Positions 52,648 to 60,320 of a stretch of 61,048 bases of DNA are shown piece by piece. The notes beneath the pieces were generated by a model. That model had not been told where the DNA came from and did not search any database. It worked only from the letters and a program-made list of their open reading frames with translations. How positions within the stretch are numbered: position 1 is the stretch's first letter; the number at the start of each line of letters is the position of its first letter. A program made the translations under genes and the position numbers. The stretch lies in NCBI GenBank assembly GCA_964636675.1, contig CAZWUO010000003.1:1-61048 (forward strand). Reading direction: 5' to 3'. The DNA is from JALUUH01 sp964636675 (GTDB taxonomy: Bacteria > Pseudomonadota > Gammaproteobacteria > S012-40).

Positions 52648-53268
52648 CTAGCTTTCTTTTTTAACCAAGAAATTAATAACCTTAATCGTATTCGCATTCC
52701 CACCAGTCATTCTATTCGATACCAAATATTTTCCATTAACAATAATCGCGGGCACACCTCTTAAGCCATATCGACTCGCCAACGTCTTTGCTCTTTTAAT
52801 TCGAGTTTCCACTGCAAATGAACGAAAAGTTTTGGTGAATTCTATTTTATCAACACCATGCTCAGCGAAGAAATCTCTCAGCGCTTCTTGAGTATCTAGT
52901 TTTCTTTTTTGCAAATGAAGCGCGTCGAATAATGGTTGATGAACTTTGTCAAATACACCCAATAACTGCGAAGTATAAAAGGCGCGTGCGTGTACTTCCC
53001 AGTCTGCTCTTAATACACCCGGTAATCTCACGAACTCAGCATTCTCAGGTTTTCTTTTTAACCATCGCTCTATGTAGGGTTCGAAACGAAAGCAATGTGG
53101 GCAGCCATACCAGAATACTTCTAGCACCTCTACTTTGCCTTTTGTGCTCGTCGGCTGAGGAGCTGATAGCCGCTCATAGTGCACACCTTCTTTATATTCC
53201 TCGGCGAACACTGGCATGGTAAAAGCCAGGGAAAAAACCACTAAGGTGACTAAACGAAAAACACGCAT
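52648..53268 (-). CDS. dsbA: Thiol:disulfide interchange protein DsbA
   Basis: 206 aa. Signal peptide ending PVFAEE, then a thioredoxin fold with helical insertion; active site FWYGCPHCFRFEP (CPHC) and the cis-Pro loop RGVPAIIVNGKY. It oxidises cysteines of exported proteins in the periplasm, useful here for the many c-type cytochromes. It is oriented toward the lpxL-like gene; no dsbB is in the window. Confidence 0.92.
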   Translation of the reverse strand: MRVFRLVTLVVFSLAFTMPVFAEEYKEGVHYERLSAPQPTSTKGKVEVLEVFWYGCPHCFRFEPYIERWLKRKPENAEFVRLPGVLRADWEVHARAFYTSQLLGVFDKVHQPLFDALHLQKRKLDTQEALRDFFAEHGVDKIEFTKTFRSFAVETRIKRAKTLASRYGLRGVPAIIVNGKYLVSNRMTGGNANTIKVINFLVKKES

Positions 53269-53473
53269 GCTAAAAAACCCCCTGTAAACGGTACAAACTA
53301 GGTGAATAATAAACTATTTGGTATTATACCTGGATCCTGACACTATCCGCAGGATCTTAATAATATTGATGTAGAACACATTTCTGGAATAATCCAGTGA
53401 CCAGCATCCGGTATAAATATATACGAAATAAACCACATTCCATAATAAATTCCGCAAAAATAGGCCTTAAAAC

Positions 53474-53962
53474 ATGACTTCAGATAAAATTAATTTAGTA
53501 GACTTACTTAAACAACAGCGCTTATGCGACTCACTCACCGTAAAAGAAGTTCAACTTTTCCTCGATTATACCGAGGTTCTTACCTATAAAAAAAATGAAA
53601 TTATCGCTGATATTGGAGAAATAGGTGACTCTTTATTTTTTCTTATTCAAGGTAAAGCAGGCCTATTTCACGATGAAGGAACCGGTGAAACGATAGTAGG
53701 CACAATTCACGAAGGTGAATTGATGGGAGAAATGTCATTTTTTGACATGGAACCACGTTCCGTGAGAATGAAAGCTTTGGATTCTAATACCAAGCTGCTA
53801 ACCCTCTCCCGAAAAATGTATACACGCCTACGCGTTGAACACCCTTATATAGCGGTAAATTTATTAGAACACGCCATTGTAAGCCTAGACCACTTATTCA
53901 GAAGAGTGAGTTCAGATGTCGCTACTTTTTCTACTTATTTGTACGGAAAAGGCAAACGTTAA
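53474..53962 (+). CDS. Cyclic-nucleotide-binding domain protein
   Basis: 162 aa, one cNMP-binding beta-barrel (about 15-125): NEIIADIGEIGDSLFFLIQGKAGLF, then GEGELMGEMSFFDMEPRSVRMKALD, with PRSVRM in place of the phosphate-binding PRSAT. No DNA-binding helix-turn-helix follows, only a helical tail (residues 125-162), so it is not a Crp-type regulator. Effector and role unknown. It lies 6 bp before engB. Confidence 0.75.
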   Translation: MTSDKINLVDLLKQQRLCDSLTVKEVQLFLDYTEVLTYKKNEIIADIGEIGDSLFFLIQGKAGLFHDEGTGETIVGTIHEGELMGEMSFFDMEPRSVRMKALDSNTKLLTLSRKMYTRLRVEHPYIAVNLLEHAIVSLDHLFRRVSSDVATFSTYLYGKGKR

Positions 53963-53968
53963 TCACCA

Positions 53969-54589
53969 ATGCTGTCTCCCACACAAAAAGTATTACGTAC
54001 GGCACGTTTCACCATGGCTGCTGCGGAACCAAAACAATTGCTCAACGATCAAGGCTTGGAAATCGCCTTTGCAGGGCGCTCAAACGCTGGCAAATCCAGT
54101 GCGATTAACGCAATAACCGGCAGACCCTCACTGGCGAGAACGAGTAAAACACCGGGACGTACCCAGCAAATCATTTTTTTTGAATTAGATGAGGCGCGTC
54201 GTCTTGTTGATCTGCCTGGCTACGGTTTTGCCAAGGTACCCAACAGAATCAAAAAACATTGGCGCACGCTGATGGCGGGCTATTTTACAAATCGCGTAGC
54301 GTTACAAGGCTTAATCTTACTTATGGATATTCGTCATCCATTACGCGACGAAGATATTCAGATGATTGACTGGTGTGTAGACACACAAACACCGTTGCAC
54401 ATATTGTTAACCAAGTCTGACAAACTCAGTAAAGGCGCCGCCGCCAACCAGCTTCAGAAAGTAAAAAAAGAACTTGAGAACTTAGGCTTTGAAGGTGCAT
54501 CAATGCAATTGTTTTCCTCGCTAAAAAAAACAGGGCTTGTAGCAACCTTAGACATCATGACCGAATGGCTAAATATTCCTCATGAATAA
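53969..54589 (+). CDS. engB: Ribosome biogenesis GTP-binding protein EngB (YsxC/YihA)
   Basis: 206 aa essential-type GTPase for 50S assembly. G1 GRSNAGKSS, G2 TSKTPGRTQ, G3 DLPGYGFA, G4 TKSD, and the switch residues are intact. The gene sits on the opposite strand facing polA across a 239-bp gap, the same arrangement as yihA-spf-polA in E. coli. Confidence 0.95.
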   Translation: MLSPTQKVLRTARFTMAAAEPKQLLNDQGLEIAFAGRSNAGKSSAINAITGRPSLARTSKTPGRTQQIIFFELDEARRLVDLPGYGFAKVPNRIKKHWRTLMAGYFTNRVALQGLILLMDIRHPLRDEDIQMIDWCVDTQTPLHILLTKSDKLSKGAAANQLQKVKKELENLGFEGASMQLFSSLKKTGLVATLDIMTEWLNIPHE

Positions 54590-54612
54590 AAATTATCCCG
54601 GAATTTTTGATT

Positions 54613-54644
54613 AAAAAAAACCCCAGTGGGAGAAACACCAGGGC
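54613..54644 (-). terminator. Rho-independent terminator of the polA-side transcript/sRNA
   Basis: Minus-strand CCCTGGTG pairs with CACTGGGG (two G-T pairs) and is followed by eight T. It lies 185 bp beyond polA, far for a simple polA terminator. Confidence 0.75.
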
Positions 54645-54712
54645 TTTCAAGATACCCGATTCTGGGTAAATCGGGCTATATGAGTTACCCCTCTCTGGGA
54701 GGAGGAGAGGGG
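54613..54712 (-). ncRNA. Candidate sRNA in the polA-engB gap (Spot 42/ErsA position)
   Basis: On the minus strand (same as polA) there is a hairpin CCCCTCTC-loop-GAGAGGGG whose loop CTCCTCCCA is anti-Shine-Dalgarno-like, then a second hairpin (CCGATTT...AATCGGG) and a terminator GCCCTGGTG-TTTCT-CCCACTGGGG followed by T8. A possible extended -10, TGCTACTTT, lies just before the first hairpin. Spot 42 and ErsA are encoded in this same gap in enteric bacteria and Pseudomonas. The 5' end is a guess. Confidence 0.45.
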
Positions 54713-54828
54713 AAAGTAGCAAAAACACCTACTTGTAAATATTGACTCACTCCATTCACATTAGTTCCAGTGAATTCATTTTCTAAAATAAATCTTTCGT
54801 AAGTCCAAATATTTCATGAATTGTCGGA

Positions 54829-57609
54829 TTAGTGGGCCTCATCCCAGTTATCTCCAACGCCATGATCAACAATCAATGGCACCGATAGGGATGCCGCGTG
54901 CTGCATGCGATGACTAATTTCTATTACCGAACTATCAATACTACTTGCTTTAATTTCAAACACCAGTTCATCGTGAACCTGCATAATAAGCCTAAGCTCT
55001 GGCGATTCTTGCTGAATCCATTGATCGACTGAAATCATCGCTTGCTTAATAATATCAGCAGCACTACCTTGCATGGGTGCATTGATGGCCGTTCTTTCCG
55101 CATACTGCCTGCGTTGGTGATTTGAGGCATTGATATCCGGTAAATAAAGCCGACGCCCAAACAAGGTCTCTACATAGCCTTTTTCGCGTGCAATTTCTCG
55201 CGTGTTATCCATGTAAACTTTAACCCCCGGATACTCGTCAAAGTATTGATTAATATAAGCTTGTGCTTTTTTTCTCTCTATTCCAAGCTGCTTGCCTAAG
55301 CCAAACGCTGACATTCCGTAAATCAAGCCAAAGTTTACCGCTTTAGCATGCCGACGCTGCTCGGAGGACACCTGTTCTGGCAAGATATTCATGATTTGCG
55401 CAGCAGTGATGCGATGAATATCTTCTCCATTATTAAAAGCTTGCAGTAGGCGCTGGTCTTGGGAAAGATGCGCCATTATCCTGAGTTCAATTTGCGAATA
55501 ATCCGCAGCAAGTATTTTATATCCTGGAGCGGCGATAAAAGCCTGGCGAATACGTCGCCCTTCTGCGGTTCTTATCGGAATATTTTGCAAATTTGGATCG
55601 GAAGATGATAAACGCCCGGTTGCCGCAACCGCCTGATGATAAGAAGTATGCACTCTTCCTGTCACATCACTGATCTGTAAAGGCAGTTTGTCGACATACG
55701 TGGATAACAATTTACTCAAACCTCGATGCTCAAGAAGTATACGTGGCAATGGATAGTCCAAAGCGAGCTCTTGCAACACATCTTCTGCAGTAGACGGCTG
55801 GCCTTTTGGGGTTTTCTTAATAATAGGCAGACGCTGATCTTCAAATAATATTTTCTGGATTTGTTTGGGTGAGGCCAAATTAAAACACTCGCCCGCTAAA
55901 ACATGCGCTTCATCAACGAGGGCTTTCAGTTTAGTACTTAACTCTACGCTCTGCAGGGCAAGCAAATCTTTGTCAATGAGCACACCATTGAGTTCCATAC
56001 GCGATAAAACTGCAATTAGCGGCAATTCGAATTCAGAAAATATTTTGCTCAGACTTTCTTGCTGTTTTAGTTGAGTCCACATAACATGATGCAAACGCAA
56101 GGTAATATCTGCGTCTTCAGCAGCGTAAGGCCCCGCTTGCTCGATAGCGACTTGATTAAAGCTTAGCTGTTTAGCTCCTTTACCCGCCACATCTTCGAAA
56201 TGGATCGTTTTATGACCTAAATATTTTAATGCCAAAGTATCCATGTCATGTCTTGAGCCTACGCTATTCAACACATAAGACTCGAGCATAGTGTCAAATT
56301 CTATCCCGGCAAGGTGAATATCATAACGCGCCAATACGTTCATATCATATTTTAGATTCTGTCCCACTTTTTTGTAACGAGCATTTTCTAATACAGGTTT
56401 TAATGCCTGTAAAACAAAGCTTCGATCTAATTGCTCAGGTGCTTCTGCATAATCATGCCCGCAGGGAACATACGCTGCCTCACCTTCTGCGATTGAAAAT
56501 GAGACACCCACAATTTCCGCCACGATGTAATCCAGACTCGTTGTTTCTGTATCGAAAGCAAACAGTGCTGCGTTCTTTAAGCGCGTTAGCCAAGCCGTAA
56601 ACTCTTCTTTAGAAGTAACGATTTGGTAATTGCTTTTTTGATCAGGCGTCTTTTGTTGCTCGCTAACCGATTCAAGCTGATCGCTTTTGTCGCTATTTGG
56701 ATCTGTTGAATTAAGACCATTCTGCGGCGTAAGAATATTATTGTCGCTGAGCAATTCTCGCAGCCAACGCTTAAACTCGTAAAGTTGAAAATATGTTTTC
56801 AATGCCTCCGTATCAGGTCGAGAAAGCTTGAGCTGGTTAATATTGACGGATAACTCTACATCGCATTTAATTCGAGCCAAGGTTTGTGACAGTGGAATAC
56901 TCGTTAGAGTTGCGCGTAAATTTTCACCCACTTTGCCTTTAATTTCATCCGCTCGCGCCATAATCTCCGCAAGACTGCCGTATTCCCTTAACCACTTAAC
57001 CGCCGTTTTTGGCCCTACTTTGGGAACGCCTGGTATATTGTCTGAGCTATCGCCTACCAAGGCTAAATAATCAACGATATGCTCCGGACCTATCCCAAAT
57101 TTTTCATTGACCCCCGCTACGTCCATCAATGTATCTGTCATCGTGTTAATCAAAGTAACCCGTGAATTAACAAGCTGTGCAAGGTCTTTATCGCCGGTTG
57201 AAATGATTACGTCCCTATCGATCTCACATGCTTGTTTTGCCAACGTTCCAATCACATCATCTGCCTCAACTCCGACGACCGAAAGAATGGGAAAACCCAT
57301 CGCCATTAAGATTTTGTTGATTGGTTCAATTTGAACCGTAAGATCAACCGGCATTGGCGGCCTGTTCGCTTTATATTCTGCATACAAATCATCACGAAAA
57401 GTCTTTCCTTTCGCATCAAATACGACCAGCATCTCATCGGGAGCATAATCTTTAAGCAATTTTTTGAGCATGTTAACCACACCATAAATTGCGCCAGTGG
57501 GCTGCCCTTGAGCATTCGATAAATTCGGCATACCGTGATAGGCACGATACAAATATGACGAACCGTCAACCAGTATAATGGGCTTGTTAGTGAGTTTTAT
57601 TTGATCCAT
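54829..57609 (-). CDS. polA: DNA polymerase I
   Basis: 926 aa. Residues 1-290: 5' nuclease domain (ILVDGSSYLYRAYHG, VGDSSDNIPGVPKVGPKTA). About 330-525: 3'-5' exonuclease-type domain with FDTETTSLD, LKYDMNVLARYD and YAAEDADITLRL, catalytic acidic residues present. C-terminal polymerase domain with DYSQIELRIMAHLS, RRHAKAVNFGLIYG and QVHDELVFE. ATG 57609 (MDQIKL) has GGAAGA before it; a start 18 bp upstream lacks support. Its upstream region is largely a MITE-like element starting 46 bp away. Confidence 0.97.
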   Translation of the reverse strand: MDQIKLTNKPIILVDGSSYLYRAYHGMPNLSNAQGQPTGAIYGVVNMLKKLLKDYAPDEMLVVFDAKGKTFRDDLYAEYKANRPPMPVDLTVQIEPINKILMAMGFPILSVVGVEADDVIGTLAKQACEIDRDVIISTGDKDLAQLVNSRVTLINTMTDTLMDVAGVNEKFGIGPEHIVDYLALVGDSSDNIPGVPKVGPKTAVKWLREYGSLAEIMARADEIKGKVGENLRATLTSIPLSQTLARIKCDVELSVNINQLKLSRPDTEALKTYFQLYEFKRWLRELLSDNNILTPQNGLNSTDPNSDKSDQLESVSEQQKTPDQKSNYQIVTSKEEFTAWLTRLKNAALFAFDTETTSLDYIVAEIVGVSFSIAEGEAAYVPCGHDYAEAPEQLDRSFVLQALKPVLENARYKKVGQNLKYDMNVLARYDIHLAGIEFDTMLESYVLNSVGSRHDMDTLALKYLGHKTIHFEDVAGKGAKQLSFNQVAIEQAGPYAAEDADITLRLHHVMWTQLKQQESLSKIFSEFELPLIAVLSRMELNGVLIDKDLLALQSVELSTKLKALVDEAHVLAGECFNLASPKQIQKILFEDQRLPIIKKTPKGQPSTAEDVLQELALDYPLPRILLEHRGLSKLLSTYVDKLPLQISDVTGRVHTSYHQAVAATGRLSSSDPNLQNIPIRTAEGRRIRQAFIAAPGYKILAADYSQIELRIMAHLSQDQRLLQAFNNGEDIHRITAAQIMNILPEQVSSEQRRHAKAVNFGLIYGMSAFGLGKQLGIERKKAQAYINQYFDEYPGVKVYMDNTREIAREKGYVETLFGRRLYLPDINASNHQRRQYAERTAINAPMQGSAADIIKQAMISVDQWIQQESPELRLIMQVHDELVFEIKASSIDSSVIEISHRMQHAASLSVPLIVDHGVGDNWDEAH

Positions 57610-57654
57610 GATTCTTCCGTACGTCAATAGGCTCTGAGCTAATCATGGTATCAG

Positions 57655-57780
57655 ATTATCCTAGAATCCGCAGTTGAGCGCTCACACGAGGGATAACTTG
57701 TTGTAATGCATGTTATAACAGTGAGCTGGGAGTTTCACCACTATCGGGTGAGCTTGTCCAACGGCGGATTCTAGGATTAT
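57655..57780. mobile_element. MITE-like element 2 (116 bp) with 5-bp target duplication
   Basis: Element 57660-57775 flanked by ATTAT repeats (57655-57659 and 57776-57780). Left end CCTAGAATCCGCAGTTGA, right end the complement of CCTAGAATCCGCCGTTGG, with GTGAGC/GCTCAC extending the match inward. Shares its ends with element 1 and the same target sequence (ATTAT is the complement of ATAAT) but is half its length. No coding capacity. It occupies most of the polA-DUF2782 divergent region. Confidence 0.8.
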
Positions 57781-57783
57781 AAT
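57754..57783 (+). promoter_or_regulatory. Candidate promoter made by element 2 and its target duplication
   Basis: TTGTCC at 57754-57759 lies inside the element; a perfect TATAAT at 57778-57783 is built from the right-hand target duplication and native sequence, 18-bp spacer. The start point would fall at or next to the ATG of the DUF2782 gene (57790), giving a leaderless message. Confidence 0.4.
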
Positions 57784-57789
57784 CAGGTT

Positions 57790-58107
57790 ATGAAAAAACT
57801 TTCACCCAAACTAATTCACCCAGCACTAACAATAGTCTTGTTAACTCTTTGCCCGCTGGCTTATGCAAATGACATTGATTCTTTAAATATCGAAGATGGT
57901 GTACAAGGAATAATTATTCAGGAGAAAAAAGATTCTCGTATTCAAGAATTTAAATCTAATGGCCAGGTATATATGATTAAAATCACACCTAAAAAAGGCT
58001 TTCCATACTATTTAGTCGATACAGATGGCGATGGAATATTAGAAAGTCGCAAAAACGGCATGGAACCCAATTTGTTGATTCCTTCTTGGGTCATATTTAG
58101 TTGGTAA
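57790..58107 (+). CDS. DUF2782 periplasmic protein
   Basis: 105 aa: signal peptide ending LAYAND, then the DUF2782 domain with VQGIIIQEKKDSRIQEFKSNGQVYMIKITP, PYYLVDTDGDG and the C-terminal end NLLIPSWVIFSW. In Pseudomonas this family also lies beside polA, divergently, as here (context knowledge). Function unknown. Only 9 bp separate the element's target duplication from the start. Confidence 0.85.
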   Translation: MKKLSPKLIHPALTIVLLTLCPLAYANDIDSLNIEDGVQGIIIQEKKDSRIQEFKSNGQVYMIKITPKKGFPYYLVDTDGDGILESRKNGMEPNLLIPSWVIFSW

Positions 58108-58147
58108 AATAGGGCTTCCTTCTTCTAAGTTCTAAGGAAAAACCAAT

Positions 58148-58178
58148 AAAAAAAGCCGGTTAAAAACCGGCTTTTTTT
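58148..58178. terminator. Bidirectional rho-independent terminator
   Basis: AAAAAAGCCGGTT-AAA-AACCGGCTTTTTT, perfect stem with A and T runs, between convergent DUF2782 and cytochrome genes. Confidence 0.88.
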
Positions 58179-58196
58179 GCATTATTCTGGTAAGAA

Positions 58197-58532
58197 CTAG
58201 CCTAAACCAAGAATAAAGTCTACTAACTCTCCAATATCCGCGTCATTGACACGTGGAGAATATGGAGGCATTGGCACACCTTTAGTAACTTCAGTCCAGT
58301 TACCTTTTCCGCCTTTCTTGACTTTAGCAATAAGAGTGTCTTTTGCAGCAGCATCGCCTTTATAACGCTTGCCAACATCCGCCCAACTTGGACCAACTAC
58401 TTTTTTGTCAATAGCGTGACAAGCAGTACAACCGCTCTTCTTCGCCAAAGGAGGCATATCAGCAGCTTGTGCTTGAGATACGCCAAAAACTAACATAGCA
58501 GCTGTAGATATACCTAACAACTTTGCCTTCAT
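58197..58532 (-). CDS. Small periplasmic cytochrome c (c551/c552 type)
   Basis: 111 aa from ATG 58532 (MKAKLLG), RBS GGGAGGAGA. Signal peptide ending AQAAD, then CTACH with KKSGCTACHAIDKKVVGPSW, the GNWTEVTKGVPMPPYSP segment giving the Met ligand, and a C-terminal helix DIGELVDFILGLG. A soluble one-heme carrier, a plausible donor to the oxidase cluster. Longer readings extend only into the leader. Confidence 0.9.
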   Translation of the reverse strand: MKAKLLGISTAAMLVFGVSQAQAADMPPLAKKSGCTACHAIDKKVVGPSWADVGKRYKGDAAAKDTLIAKVKKGGKGNWTEVTKGVPMPPYSPRVNDADIGELVDFILGLG

Positions 58533-58808
58533 GATGTCTCCTCCCAAAAAATTAAATTCTAAATGTCCTTGAGAATCGGATGAGCAATTATTGCTCACCA
58601 AGGACTTAAAAAAACCAAGTGCAATGATTACTTTATCAAAACCGCATGGAAGCGCTCTTTATGCCACGGCCTAGAATTAGTGTCAAGTAAAACGTGAACC
58701 TAGGCTTAATATCACGCAATAGATATAAAAATAAAGGGGGTATTCTTACGCTGAGTTTATGGGAAAAAGCACCTCCAGTCATGTTAAAAATGAAACGTCA
58801 ACAAGACC

Positions 58809-60305
58809 CTAATTCCACTCCACAAGCTCACCACCGATATCGACCAAATAACCGGTGCCATCATCATTGGTTTTCATCACATACGACTGAGTAATCCCAG
58901 GTATGGGTTCAACCGTCATCACAATAGTGCCATCATCAATTTGCTCATAAGTCCCGTTAAGTGGCTCTCCTTCGGTAAAGGTTGCACTTGTTTCGCCCCC
59001 AAGATCGAGTGTTCCGGTGAGTGACATCGTGCCATCTTCGTTGAAATTTATACCAACGCTGGAGCCACCACCATCCGCTATATTGATTGGCGAACTCGTA
59101 TCTAAGGATGCTCGCGCACTATAATCCGCACTACTCGCATCTACGTAAGTTCCAGCTAAAAATTTGTTGACTAAACTCGTTAAGCTAAATTTATCATTCT
59201 GTAAATTACTTAAATAGGTCGCAGAATCAGAGTCTGTTGTGGCAGCTTGTAGCGCACGGTTAATCGCATTATTGGGCGCAGTTGTTATGCTATTAGAGCG
59301 CATAAGGTTTACCACAACCTCGATAGCTCTGGCACGACTATAGGCATCGCCCTTCGGGTTATTGGCTGGAAAAGTGAGATCGCTTGTAAATAAAGTTGAA
59401 ATAAATGAGGACAAAGCAACTATCTTGGTAAAGCTTGCCGAATTTGAAGTCGCATTACTTCCAGCTAGATCCGCATTCGTTGACACTTCGCTCATTTTAT
59501 TAATCGCAGCAGCGATAACGGCATTGGTGTTACTCGCTATAAGCTCTTCAATTGTAGCGTTTCCGAGATTCTCTTGAATAGCCAAATACACCAAATGTGT
59601 TGCATCACTCGGCAAGCCTGCCGAATCACCAAAACGATTGTTAAAAAGAGCACTGTTTAAGGTTACAGACATTACATCTGCGGACTTATGTAATAGCAAT
59701 GCCATTTTGAGTAAAGCGGTTCGCTTTGCGGGAGTCAAGTTATTGCTGAAATTCAGATAGTCTGAATTCATATCTGCCGCGGTTAAACCACCTGCCTCCG
59801 TGGTCACAAATCTGGTTATTTCAATATCCGTCATTGTCGACATTAGACTGGTAATAGGAGAAATGACAAGTACCGAATTTGCAGCAATGCTATTTACGGC
59901 TATTTTTCGGCTTATAACACCAACAAACGATTCACTAATCGTTTTACTGTAACCACCAAATACCCTCACCATTGCTTCTGCTTGCCCGGCTGACACCTTA
60001 AAGCAGTTTTCAGGCTCCTTAGCATCCGTAGCACAATGGTCTACACTCACATCAGCCTCTCCTCCTGTCGGGCTACTAGAGGTATATCCGTCTTTGTCCG
60101 TTTGCGCAGCACTACCAACTTCGCCAGTATCTTTAATCCCATCTTGATCAAAATCCTGATAGATTTGTCCTCGGGTTACATAGCCATCAATCGCTCGAAT
60201 ACTCACCTGGATATCCGCTGAGCCGTTGTCTTGGTCGGGTGCCGCACAAGCCACTAAACCTGATACGGCGAGGACAGCGGCAATAAAACTTATTTTTTCA
60301 AACAT
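58809..60305 (-). CDS. Large lipoprotein of unknown function
   Basis: 498 aa. Signal with lipobox GLVACAAP. Residues about 35-75 contain an acidic Ca-loop-like repeat (YQDFDQDGIKDTGEVG) of the kind seen in thrombospondin type 3 or EF-hand-like loops. The rest is mostly helical, Ser/Thr/Asn-rich, ending in a beta-rich domain (GTMSLTGTLDLGGETSATF, GTYEQIDDGTIVMTVEP). No known family recognised. It sits 15 bp after a TraF-type barrel gene and is probably co-transcribed with it. Confidence 0.6.
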   Translation of the reverse strand: MFEKISFIAAVLAVSGLVACAAPDQDNGSADIQVSIRAIDGYVTRGQIYQDFDQDGIKDTGEVGSAAQTDKDGYTSSSPTGGEADVSVDHCATDAKEPENCFKVSAGQAEAMVRVFGGYSKTISESFVGVISRKIAVNSIAANSVLVISPITSLMSTMTDIEITRFVTTEAGGLTAADMNSDYLNFSNNLTPAKRTALLKMALLLHKSADVMSVTLNSALFNNRFGDSAGLPSDATHLVYLAIQENLGNATIEELIASNTNAVIAAAINKMSEVSTNADLAGSNATSNSASFTKIVALSSFISTLFTSDLTFPANNPKGDAYSRARAIEVVVNLMRSNSITTAPNNAINRALQAATTDSDSATYLSNLQNDKFSLTSLVNKFLAGTYVDASSADYSARASLDTSSPINIADGGGSSVGINFNEDGTMSLTGTLDLGGETSATFTEGEPLNGTYEQIDDGTIVMTVEPIPGITQSYVMKTNDDGTGYLVDIGGELVEWN

Positions 60306-60320
60306 TCGCTTATCCCCTTG

